64,000 bases of DNA from Demequina sp. NBRC 110053. GTDB lineage: Bacteria > Actinomycetota > Actinomycetes > Actinomycetales > Demequinaceae. Every line of letters begins with the position of its first letter. Within the stretch, counting starts at the first letter, position 1. This document shows, in pieces, positions 54,714-62,564 of this stretch. A program made the position numbers and the translations under genes. A model generated the notes under the pieces. The model was not told where the DNA came from, searched no databases, and was given only the letters and a program-made list of their open reading frames with translations. Where the stretch lies: NCBI RefSeq assembly GCF_002090095.1, contig NZ_BBRJ01000002.1, positions 310,001-374,000 on the forward strand, given 5' to 3'.

Positions 54714-56024
54714 CTACTCGACCGACGCGCCGAGCGCCGCCAGCTTGTCGCGGAAGCTCTCGTACCCACGGTCGATGATGCCGATGCCTGACACGGTCGA
54801 CGTGCCCTCGGCCGTCAACGCGGCGATCAGGTGCGAGAAGCCGCCACGCAGGTCGGGCACCTCGATGTCGGCCGCCTGCAACGGGGTCGGACCCGAGATC
54901 ACGGCCGAGTGCAGGAAGTTGCGCTGTCCGAACCGGCACTGCTTGTCGCCCAGGCACTCGCGGTACAGCTGCACGCACGCCCCCATCGCGATCAGCGCAT
55001 CGGTGAAGCCGAACCGGTTCTCGTACACCGTCTCGTGGACGATGCTCAGTCCCTGCGCCTGGGTCAGCGCGACCACGAGGGGCTGCTGCCAGTCGGTCAT
55101 GAATGCCGGGTGGACGTCGGTCTGCAGGGCGATCGAGTGGAGATCGCCGCCGGGGTGCCAGAAGCGGATGCCCTCTGGCGTCACCTCGAACTCGCCGCCG
55201 ACCTTGCGGAACACGTTGAGGAACATGCCCATCGTGCGCTGCTGGGCACCGTGCACCAGGATGTCGCCCCTCGTCGCGAGCGCAGCGGACGCCCACGACC
55301 CCACCTCGATCCTGTCGGCGAGCGACGTGTGGTCGTAACCGTGCAGGCGCTCGACGCCCTCGATGGTGATCGACCGGTCGGTGTCCACCGAGATGATCGC
55401 GCCCATCTTCTGCAGCGTGTCGATGAGGTCCTTGATCTCTGGCTCGACGGCCGCGTTGTCGAGTCGCGTGATGCCCTCTGCGAGGACCGCGGTCAGCAGG
55501 AGCTGCTCCGTCGCGCCCACGGACGGATAGTCGAGCGTGTGCTTGATGCCGTGGAGGCCGCGTGGTGCCGTGAGGTGCAGGCCGTCCCCGGCCTCCTGGA
55601 CCTGCGCGCCGAACTTGGTGAGGATCTCGAGGTGGAAGTCGATGGGCCGGTCGCCGATGCGGCAGCCGCCCAGGTCGGGGATCACGGCCTCCCCCAGGCG
55701 GTGCAGCAAGGGGCCGCACAGCAGGATGGGGATGCGCGACGAGCCCGCGTGGGTCGCGATCTGGAGCGCGTCCGCCGCCTGGAGCGTGGACGTGTCCGCG
55801 TGCAGCTCCCCCGACTCCACGTCGTAGTCGACGGCGGCGCCGTGGAGCCGGAGAAGCTCGGACACCACCTTCACATCGCGAATGTCAGGGACGTTGCGCA
55901 GCGTCGACGGCGTGGATCCCAGGAGCGCGGCCACCATCGCCTTGGAGACGAAGTTCTTGGCGCCGCGCACCGAGATCTCGCCGCGCAGCGGCACGCCGCC
56001 GTGCACGCGGATCGAGTCGGTCAT
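54714..56024 (-). CDS. murA: UDP-N-acetylglucosamine 1-carboxyvinyltransferase
   Basis: The 436-residue enzyme has GEISVRGAKNFVSKAMVAALL with the substrate-binding Lys-Asn pair, and the EPSP-synthase-like repeats to the end. The loop that carries the catalytic Cys in most MurA reads RIPILLCGPLLHRLGEAVIPDLGGC; Cys occurs in LLCGP rather than being replaced by Asp in the fosfomycin-resistant manner, but exact alignment of the loop is uncertain. It starts peptidoglycan synthesis. ATG at 56024 is preferred; ATG at 56033 would add three residues. Confidence 0.94.
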   Translation of the reverse strand: MTDSIRVHGGVPLRGEISVRGAKNFVSKAMVAALLGSTPSTLRNVPDIRDVKVVSELLRLHGAAVDYDVESGELHADTSTLQAADALQIATHAGSSRIPILLCGPLLHRLGEAVIPDLGGCRIGDRPIDFHLEILTKFGAQVQEAGDGLHLTAPRGLHGIKHTLDYPSVGATEQLLLTAVLAEGITRLDNAAVEPEIKDLIDTLQKMGAIISVDTDRSITIEGVERLHGYDHTSLADRIEVGSWASAALATRGDILVHGAQQRTMGMFLNVFRKVGGEFEVTPEGIRFWHPGGDLHSIALQTDVHPAFMTDWQQPLVVALTQAQGLSIVHETVYENRFGFTDALIAMGACVQLYRECLGDKQCRFGQRNFLHSAVISGPTPLQAADIEVPDLRGGFSHLIAALTAEGTSTVSGIGIIDRGYESFRDKLAALGASVE

Positions 56025-56158
56025 GGCACCCATCTTCCCCCATCAACGGTGAGACGCCCGCATCCACCCCCTATCCGCCGCCGCGGAGTGCCGTACTCTC
56101 CAGGGTCCGTGCTCGGCGCGCGTCCTGGAGAGGTGCCGACCCTGGGCGCGCCCCGTGC

Positions 56159-56164
56159 CACGAT
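56159..56164 (+). promoter_or_regulatory. -10-like CACGAT for PfkB kinase, leaderless layout
   Basis: CACGAT ends 6 bases before the ATG at 56171. The first base is not the usual T. Confidence 0.33.
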
Positions 56165-56170
56165 GTCCGC

Positions 56171-57055
56171 ATGCCTTCCCATCAGCGACGCGCGGTGTTC
56201 GCCGGCCTGACCACGCTCGACGTGATCCACCAGGTCGAGCATCTGCCAGCGCCCAACGCGAAGGTGGTCGCGCTGGACTTCGCCGTCGCCGCAGGCGGCC
56301 CCGCCACGAACGCCGCCGTCGCGTTCGCGCATCTGGGCGGATCGCCCGAGCTGCGCACGAGGCTGCCCGAGCATCCGCTGACGGGCCTGATCCGGGCCGA
56401 TCTCGATGCCTGCGGCGTCGCCCTCGTCGATGCCGGCGGCCTCGATGGTCCGCCCGTCACCGCGTCCATCATGGTGACCCGCGCGACCGGTGAACGAGCC
56501 GTCGTCTCTCCCAGCGCATCGGCCGTCATGACGAACCGCTCCCCCGTCGAGCCGGCGTCGCTGGAGGGCGCGAGCGCGGTGCTGGTAGACGGGTATTACC
56601 CCGAGATCGCGGTGCCGCTCGCTCGAGCGGCACGCGCGCAGGGCGTTCCCGTCATCATGGACGCCGGCAGCCTGAGGTCGCACACCTCCGACGTGATTCG
56701 TGAGGTGGACGTGGTCATCGCGTCCCAGGATCTCGCGACTCCCAGCGGCGCGATCGAGCCCGACGACGTCTTCGCGTGGATCGAGTCGCTGGGTGTCGAA
56801 AGGGCCGCGATCACGCGCGGGTCCGACCCCGTCCTGTGGCGCGTACGAGGCGCCGAGGGCGTGGTCCCGATCGCCCCCGTGGCGGTGGTCGACACCCTGG
56901 GCGCCGGAGATTTCTTCCACGGCGCGCTGGCCTGGCGCATCGCCTCGCTGGGGATGGACGACGCGCGCCTGGCTGAGGATCTCGCGTGGGCGGTTGCGGC
57001 CGTGGGGCCGGCGCTCGGGTCGTTCGGCACGCGAGCGTGGCTGGGACGCGAATAG
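56171..57055 (+). CDS. PfkB-family carbohydrate kinase
   Basis: The 294-residue protein has the PfkB N-terminal GG motif (VAAGGPATNAAVAFAHLGG) and the C-terminal signature VVDTLGAGDFFHGAL with the catalytic Asp in GAGD. Family members phosphorylate ribose, fructose, adenosine or other sugars; the substrate is not evident, though ketohexokinase-like or ribokinase-like proteins are close in length. It is divergent from murA and lies among genes not usually present between murA and leuD. Confidence 0.9.
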   Translation: MPSHQRRAVFAGLTTLDVIHQVEHLPAPNAKVVALDFAVAAGGPATNAAVAFAHLGGSPELRTRLPEHPLTGLIRADLDACGVALVDAGGLDGPPVTASIMVTRATGERAVVSPSASAVMTNRSPVEPASLEGASAVLVDGYYPEIAVPLARAARAQGVPVIMDAGSLRSHTSDVIREVDVVIASQDLATPSGAIEPDDVFAWIESLGVERAAITRGSDPVLWRVRGAEGVVPIAPVAVVDTLGAGDFFHGALAWRIASLGMDDARLAEDLAWAVAAVGPALGSFGTRAWLGRE

Positions 57056-57077
57056 GGCTCGGCCCGCCGTCGGCGCC

Positions 57078-57926
57078 CTACTGTCCGGGAACGGTGACGA
57101 AGATGTCGAACAGCTCGGGGTGGTGCGCGTGGACCAGCACAGCGAAGACCACGGCGTCGAACAGCAGGTGCACCGCGAGCACGTAGGGAAGCGACTTGAA
57201 GCGCGAGAAGATCCACGCCTGGATGAGCGCGAACGGGATCGTGAGCAGCGGCCCCCATTCGCGGTAGCCCAGCTCCCACAGGAAGCTCACGAAGACCATC
57301 GCCTGGAGCACGTTCGCGAGCCACATCGGGAAGTGCCGCATGAGCAGGGCGAAGACGGTGCAGATGAAGAACAGCTCGTCCCAGATGCCCACCGCGTTGA
57401 CCCCGACGAACAGGCGTGCGATCTCGTTGGTGCCCGTGATCTCGGGCCAGTTCAAGTAGGCGCCGGAGCCGATGAAGTAGAACGGCAGGATCAGGTAGCC
57501 CAGCAGGATCACGACGCCCAGGTAGATCCACTGAGCACGCGACCAGCGCCGCCCCGTGAACATGGGGAACTTCACGGCGTCGTGCTTCAACCAGTACCTC
57601 GCGAGCGCCCAGGGAACCAGTACCGCCCCTCCGAGCGCGAGCGTGAAGCCGAGCATCCCGCTGTTGGACAGGTCCGCCTCGAGTGAGATGGCGGAGATGA
57701 TGAGCTGGCCGATCGCGATCAGCGTGAGGTCCTTCGCGAGCGCGCGGTCGACGGCGAAGGCGAGCGCGACACCGGCGATGAGCGGCACGTACCCGAGCGG
57801 GCGGACGTGGACGGCGAACAGCAGCACGGCGGCACCGCACACCAGCAGCGCCGATGCGACCCTGAGCGCCGTACGCCCGTCACCGAGGAGCGGCGGCGGC
57901 ACGCGGGACTCGGCTGTCGCTGTCAT
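57078..57926 (-). CDS. CPBP family intramembrane protein
   Basis: The 282-residue membrane protein has about eight helices. WDELFFICTVFALL resembles the EExxxR-type motif 1 of CPBP (Rce1-like) glutamic proteases, with Asp-Glu instead of Glu-Glu and without the usual Arg. LLFDAVVF preceded by His matches motif 3, HxxxN/D. Enzymatic activity is doubtful given the changed motif. CPBP proteins process or protect against peptides and prenylated proteins. A -10-like CATGCT stands 6 bases before the ATG. Confidence 0.72.
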   Translation of the reverse strand: MTATAESRVPPPLLGDGRTALRVASALLVCGAAVLLFAVHVRPLGYVPLIAGVALAFAVDRALAKDLTLIAIGQLIISAISLEADLSNSGMLGFTLALGGAVLVPWALARYWLKHDAVKFPMFTGRRWSRAQWIYLGVVILLGYLILPFYFIGSGAYLNWPEITGTNEIARLFVGVNAVGIWDELFFICTVFALLMRHFPMWLANVLQAMVFVSFLWELGYREWGPLLTIPFALIQAWIFSRFKSLPYVLAVHLLFDAVVFAVLVHAHHPELFDIFVTVPGQ

Positions 57927-57932
57927 GGGACG

Positions 57933-57938
57933 AGCATG
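57933..57938 (-). promoter_or_regulatory. -10-like CATGCT for CPBP protein, leaderless layout
   Basis: CATGCT on the minus strand ends 6 bases before the ATG at 57926. The first base deviates from consensus. Confidence 0.33.
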
Positions 57939-57972
57939 GCACGAGCGACGGCAGTCGCCGTCACGCCGCTCG

Positions 57973-59346
57973 TCAGGCCGGCGACGCGACGGTCCTGGTC
58001 AGTCGGGGGTACGCGGCGCCGAGCGTCACCACTCGCACCGCGTTGAGGGTGAGGAAGGCGGTCCAGACGTGGCCGTTCGTGAGGCCCCCCGGCTGGGCGG
58101 CGCCCCACACGATCATCGGCACGAACACGCCGAGCACTGACACCATCATCGCCGCGAGCATCAGCCCCGAACGGCCCGCGCCCAGGAACACCCCGTCGAG
58201 CCAGTACGCGCCCCACGAGACGAGCGGCAGCAGCGCGATCCATGGCCAGTATTCCAACGCTGTCGTGCGCACCGCAGGCAGGTCAGTGAGCGCCGCGAGG
58301 ATGGGTTCGCGTGCGATCCAGTAGAGCGCGGTCAGTGCAATGCCGATCGCCACCATCGGGATCGCCGTCGCAATGACCGCGGCATGGAAGTCCGGGACTC
58401 GCGCCGCTCCTGCCGCGTGGGCGACCAGGGCCTCCGCCGCGTTGGCGTAGCCGTCGAGGGCGTAGGACGCGACGTTCATCAGCTGCAGCATGATCGCGTT
58501 CGCGGCCAGCGTCTCGGGATCGAAGCGGGAGCCGACCGAGGCGACGAATGCGACCACGCCCGTCAGCAGCGCCGTCCGGCCCATGTACGCGCCGTTGAAC
58601 AGCAGCAGCGCGCGCCAGCCGCGGCGCAAGGTCGCGTCTCGCCAGTCGCGCAGCGTCGCCCGTTGCGCCGCATCGAGCCGCCTCCACAGCAGTGCGACCG
58701 CGAGGGCGGCGCCCATCCACTCCGAGCCGAACGTCCCCCACGCCGCGCCCTCGGCCCCCAGACCCAGCCCGCCCACGAGGAACAGGTCGAGCACGATGTT
58801 CGCGACGGCCTGAGTGGTCGCGATCACGAGCGGGATGCGGGTGTTCTTGGCGCCGATGAACGACCCCGCGACCACCAGGGTCACCAGCAGGGCTGGCAAT
58901 GACAGGCTGCGGATCAGCGTGTACGCGAGCGCGGCGTCACGCGCTGGCCCCTCGGGTGCCAGCACATGCAGGATCGCAGGCACGAGCGCCCACATGCCGA
59001 TGAGCCACACGACGGACAGCGCGGCTGCGAGCGCGCCGGCGCGCTGGATGTGGCGCACGGCTCCGGTCCGGTCCCCCGCACCGAGCGCACGCCCCACGAG
59101 CGAGGTGGTGCCCACCCGGAGGAAGGAGAAGACCCAGAACAGCGTCGAGATGACGGCGGCGCCCAGACCCACGGCGCCCAGATCCGTCGCCGTCGCGAAG
59201 TGACCGAGAGCCGCGGTGTCGACCAGGCCCGCGAGGGGCACGGCGACGTTGGACGCGATCGCCGGGAGGGCAAGCGCCGCGGCCGCGCGATGCGGCAGGG
59301 GCCGGGCGACGCGGCGCCCTGATGGAGCCGCGTTGCCGTCGGCCAC
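57973..59346 (-). CDS. MATE family efflux transporter (DinF-like)
   Basis: The 457-residue membrane protein has twelve hydrophobic segments in two similar halves, with the MATE signatures PLAGLVDTAALGHF near the N-terminus and AANAIMLQLMNVASYALDG in the second half. These match the DinF branch that exports drugs, peptides or oxidants in exchange for cations. The GTG start lies 4 bp after the leuD stop, so it can be read through from leuCD; whether it has a link to leucine metabolism is unknown. Confidence 0.92.
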   Translation of the reverse strand: MADGNAAPSGRRVARPLPHRAAAALALPAIASNVAVPLAGLVDTAALGHFATATDLGAVGLGAAVISTLFWVFSFLRVGTTSLVGRALGAGDRTGAVRHIQRAGALAAALSVVWLIGMWALVPAILHVLAPEGPARDAALAYTLIRSLSLPALLVTLVVAGSFIGAKNTRIPLVIATTQAVANIVLDLFLVGGLGLGAEGAAWGTFGSEWMGAALAVALLWRRLDAAQRATLRDWRDATLRRGWRALLLFNGAYMGRTALLTGVVAFVASVGSRFDPETLAANAIMLQLMNVASYALDGYANAAEALVAHAAGAARVPDFHAAVIATAIPMVAIGIALTALYWIAREPILAALTDLPAVRTTALEYWPWIALLPLVSWGAYWLDGVFLGAGRSGLMLAAMMVSVLGVFVPMIVWGAAQPGGLTNGHVWTAFLTLNAVRVVTLGAAYPRLTRTVASPA

Positions 59347-59350
59347 GGGC

Positions 59351-59989
59351 CTACGAGACCGGGCGGGCGGCCTCGATCTCGACCTTCGGCTCCGTCTTCG
59401 CAGGCAGAGTCTTCGGTCGCCACGCGGCGCGCGTCGCCTCGAAGGCCGTGATGTCCTCCTCGTTCTGAAGGGTCAGGCCGATGTCGTCGAGGCCCTCCAT
59501 GAGGCGCCAGCGAACGTAGTCATCGATCTCGAAAGGCACGGTCAGCTCGCCACATGTGACGGTGCGGTCCTCGAGCGAGACGGTGATGTGCTTGCCGGGC
59601 TCGGTCTCGATGAGCTTCCACAGCAGCTCGACGTTCTCCTGGCTCACCACGGCCGCAAGCAGGCCCTGCTTGCCGGAGTTGCCGCGGAAGATGTCCGCGA
59701 AGCGGCTCGCGATCACCACTCGGAAGCCGTAGTCCTTGAGCGCCCACACGGCGTGCTCGCGCGAGGATCCGGTGCCGAAGTCGGGGCCGGCGACCAGCAC
59801 GGAGCCGGCCTGGTAGGCGGGCTGGTTGAGGATGAACGACTCGTCCCCGCGCCACGCCGCGAACAGGGCGTCGTCGAACCCGGTCTTGGTGACGCGCTTG
59901 AGGTAGACAGCGGGGATGATCTGGTCGGTGTCGACGTTGGAGCGGCGCAGCGGGACGCCGATGCCGGTGTGGGTCGTGAACTTCTCCAT
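59351..59989 (-). CDS. leuD: 3-isopropylmalate dehydratase small subunit
   Basis: The 212-residue protein has [19 protein letters not shown] and [21 protein letters not shown], the LeuD substrate-loop signatures. It joins LeuC to form isopropylmalate isomerase in leucine synthesis. The ATG at 59989 is 11 bp after the leuC stop. The C-terminus is extended by about 15 residues relative to E. coli. Confidence 0.97.
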   Translation of the reverse strand: MEKFTTHTGIGVPLRRSNVDTDQIIPAVYLKRVTKTGFDDALFAAWRGDESFILNQPAYQAGSVLVAGPDFGTGSSREHAVWALKDYGFRVVIASRFADIFRGNSGKQGLLAAVVSQENVELLWKLIETEPGKHITVSLEDRTVTCGELTVPFEIDDYVRWRLMEGLDDIGLTLQNEEDITAFEATRAAWRPKTLPAKTEPKVEIEAARPVS

Positions 59990-60000
59990 GGCGGTACTCC

Positions 60001-61434
60001 TTACGCGGAAGCGCCGACGAGCAGGTCGGCGCCCTCCAGGTCGGCGGGGCTCGACAGCGTGCCGCGCACGGCAGTCGCGGCGGCCACGAGCGGCGACACC
60101 AGGTGGGTGCGGCCGCCCTTGCCCTGGCGTCCCTCGAAGTTGCGGTTCGAGGTGGAGGCGCTGCGCTCCTCCGGGGCGAGCTGGTCGGGGTTCATGCCCA
60201 GGCACATCGAGCAGCCGGCGTTGCGCCACTCGGCGCCGAAGTCCTTGAAGATCTGGTCGATCCCCTCGGCCTCCGCCTGCAGCCGGACGCGCGCCGAGCC
60301 GGGCACGACCAGCATGCGCAGGCCAGGGGCCATGCTCCGGCCCTGGATGATCTCGGCGGCGGCGCGCAGGTCCTCGATGCGACCGTTGGTGCACGATCCT
60401 AGGAAGACCGTGTCGATCTTGATCTCGCGCAGCGGCTGGCCCGGGGTAAGTCCCATGTACTTGAGGGCGTTCTCCGCGGCCTCGCGCTGGTCCGCGTCCG
60501 CGATCTCCTCGGGGTTGGGCACCGAGGCGCTGAGCGGCAGGCCCTGGCCCGGGTTGGTGCCCCAGGTCACGAAGGGCTCGAGGTCCGATGCGGCCAGGTT
60601 CACCTCGGCGTCGAACACGGCGTCATCGTCCGTGGTGAGGGTCCGCCAGTACTCGACGGCCTCGTCCCAGTCCGCGCCCTCCGGGGCGTGCGGGCGGCCC
60701 TTGACGTACTCGAACGTGGTCTCGTCCGGCGCGATGAGGCCAGCGCGCGCGCCGGCCTCGATCGACATGTTGCACACGGTCATGCGCGCCTCCATCGACA
60801 GCGACCGGATCGCCTCGCCGCGGTACTCGAGCACGTAGCCCTGACCGCCGCCGGTGCCGATCTTCGCGATCACCGCGAGGATGATGTCCTTCGCGGTGGT
60901 GCCCTCGGGAAGCTCACCGTCGACGTTGATCGCCATCGTCTTGAACGGCTTGAGCGGGAGCGTCTGGGTCGCGAGCACGTGCTCGACCTCGGACGTGCCG
61001 ATGCCGAACGCGAGCGCCCCGAACGCGCCGTGGGTCGAGGTGTGCGAGTCGCCGCACACCACGGTCATGCCCGGCATGGTCAGCCCCAGCTGCGGACCGA
61101 CGACGTGGACCACGCCTTGGTCGGCGTCGCCCAGCGAGTGGATGCGGACCCCGAACTCGCGCGCGTTGGCGCGCAAGGTGTCGATCTGCGTGCGCGACGT
61201 GACATCCGCGATCGGCAGGTCGATGTCGAGGGTGGGGGTGTTGTGGTCCTCGGTCGCGATGGTGAGGTCAGGTCGGCGCACCGGGCGGCCCGCGAGCCGG
61301 AGGCCCTCGAATGCCTGAGGGCTGGTGACCTCGTGGCACATGTGGAGATCGATGTAGATGAGGTCGGGCGCGCCGTCCTCACCCTTGCGGACCAGGTGGC
61401 TGGCCCACAGCTTCTCCGCGAGCGTGGTTCCCAT
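60001..61434 (-). CDS. leuC: 3-isopropylmalate dehydratase large subunit
   Basis: The 477-residue protein has the aconitase-type iron-sulfur ligands: Cys in [13 protein letters not shown] and the pair in [43 protein letters not shown] is the other main signature. It isomerises 2- to 3-isopropylmalate. GGAGG lies 5 bases before the ATG at 61434. The gene is divergent from an IclR regulator with a symmetrical operator between them. Confidence 0.98.
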   Translation of the reverse strand: MGTTLAEKLWASHLVRKGEDGAPDLIYIDLHMCHEVTSPQAFEGLRLAGRPVRRPDLTIATEDHNTPTLDIDLPIADVTSRTQIDTLRANAREFGVRIHSLGDADQGVVHVVGPQLGLTMPGMTVVCGDSHTSTHGAFGALAFGIGTSEVEHVLATQTLPLKPFKTMAINVDGELPEGTTAKDIILAVIAKIGTGGGQGYVLEYRGEAIRSLSMEARMTVCNMSIEAGARAGLIAPDETTFEYVKGRPHAPEGADWDEAVEYWRTLTTDDDAVFDAEVNLAASDLEPFVTWGTNPGQGLPLSASVPNPEEIADADQREAAENALKYMGLTPGQPLREIKIDTVFLGSCTNGRIEDLRAAAEIIQGRSMAPGLRMLVVPGSARVRLQAEAEGIDQIFKDFGAEWRNAGCSMCLGMNPDQLAPEERSASTSNRNFEGRQGKGGRTHLVSPLVAAATAVRGTLSSPADLEGADLLVGASA

Positions 61435-61456
61435 GATTACCTCCGTGCTGCTTGCT

Positions 61457-61473
61457 GTCTCACAATCTGAGAC
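61457..61473. promoter_or_regulatory. NdgR-like operator between leuC and the IclR regulator
   Basis: GTCTCA and TGAGAC are inverted around CAATC. It lies in the 53-bp gap between divergent leuC and the IclR gene, 23 bp from leuC and just upstream of the regulator's -10 element. In Streptomyces and Corynebacterium, NdgR/LtbR binds the leuCD promoter region; assignment of this exact site is inferred. Confidence 0.65.
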
Positions 61474-61475
61474 GC

Positions 61476-61481
61476 TAGTAT
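61476..61481 (+). promoter_or_regulatory. -10 element TAGTAT for the IclR regulator, leaderless layout
   Basis: TAGTAT is followed by 6 bases and the ATG at 61488. The operator sits directly before it, so a bound regulator would block its own promoter. Confidence 0.55.
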
Positions 61482-61487
61482 CGCTCT

Positions 61488-62207
61488 ATGGACAATCATA
61501 GCGGCGTCGGAGTGGTTGACAAGACGGCGGCCATCCTCGGCGCTCTCGAGAAGGGCCCGGCCACGCTGGCCGAGCTGGTCTCCACCACCCATCTTGCGCG
61601 CCCCACCGTGCATCGGCTAGCCCTCGCTCTCGAGCACCATCACCTGGTGGGCCGCGACGCGACAGGAGCCTTCGTGCTCGGGCGCCGCTTCTCCGAGCTG
61701 GCGGCGACGGTGGGCGAGGACCGCCTCGTATCCGCCGCACTTCCGGTGCTCACGACGCTGCGCGACCGCACGGGCGAGTCCAGTCAGCTCTACCGCCCGC
61801 ACGGCGACCAGCGCATCTGCATCGCCGCCGTCGACCGTCCGGTGGGACTGCGCGACTCCATCCCCGTCGGCACCACGATGACCATGACCGCCGGATCGGC
61901 CGCGAAGGTGCTGCTCGCCTGGGAGGAGCCCTCGCGCATGCACGTCGCGCTCGCGGACGCCGCGTTCACGGCGGCGGAGCTCGCGCGCGTACGGGAGCTC
62001 GGCTACGCCGAGTCGGCGGCCGAGCGAGAGGCAGGCGTCAGTTCGGTGTCCGCCCCAGTGTGGGGCACGGCGGGCACGGTCATTGCCGCCGTGTCCATCT
62101 CCGGGCCGATCGAGCGCCTCACCGCCGCCCCAGCCGCCGCTCATGCGGCGGCCGTGACGGATGCCGCGCGCCAGCTCAGCGACGTGCTGCGCCGGACCGA
62201 GGGCTGA
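61488..62207 (+). CDS. IclR-family transcriptional regulator, NdgR-like
   Basis: The 239-residue protein has an N-terminal winged helix-turn-helix (KTAAILGALEKGPATLAELVSTTHLARPTVHRLALALE, residues about 10-50) and a C-terminal IclR effector domain. Position divergent from leuCD is that of NdgR (LtbR), which controls leucine and other amino acid genes in actinobacteria. The effector may be leucine or a leucine-pathway intermediate. The -10 element 6 bases before the start indicates a leaderless mRNA. Confidence 0.92.
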   Translation: MDNHSGVGVVDKTAAILGALEKGPATLAELVSTTHLARPTVHRLALALEHHHLVGRDATGAFVLGRRFSELAATVGEDRLVSAALPVLTTLRDRTGESSQLYRPHGDQRICIAAVDRPVGLRDSIPVGTTMTMTAGSAAKVLLAWEEPSRMHVALADAAFTAAELARVRELGYAESAAEREAGVSSVSAPVWGTAGTVIAAVSISGPIERLTAAPAAAHAAAVTDAARQLSDVLRRTEG

Positions 62208-62564
62208 TCGCGCTTCGCTGAGGCCGCGGTCGACGTCGCGGACGTCAGACCCGGCACGCCCATCCGCGGAGACTGTGCGCCTGAGCCCCCGCCGCCTCGC
62301 CGCGGCGTGCCAGGGGCGACGTCAAGCCGGATGCTGGCGCCCGTCCGACGCCGAGGGCAAGCACGAGGGTCCGGATGCCTCGAGCGGCAGGTTGCTGCGC
62401 GCGCTCATCACCCCTGCTAGACGCCCCATCAAAAAGTGTTAACGTTCCACGACTCCACAATCGAAACGTTTCTTGCTACGTTCCTCTGACATCGGTCGAC
62501 GCCGCGGTGGCGCTCGACCCGTGCGGGGGACGACCTGGCACCGATGGCTCAAAGGAGAGCAATT
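62208..62564. other. Control region of the GH9 cellulase gene
   Basis: These 357 bp have no supported gene. The left 200 bp show nothing recognisable. The right half holds two AT-richer sites resembling LacI-family operators and a predicted leader ending in AAAGGAGAG 7 bases before the GTG. Confidence 0.6.
62434..62472. promoter_or_regulatory. Two LacI-type operator-like sites upstream of the GH9 gene
   Basis: GTGTTAACGTTCCAC (62437-62451) and GAAACGTTTC (62463-62472) contain the central AACGTT of many LacI/CcpA-like operators; the second is a perfect 10-bp palindrome. They lie about 100-130 bp before the cellulase start, fitting sugar-dependent repression. The repressor is not in the window. 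Confidence 0.5.
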
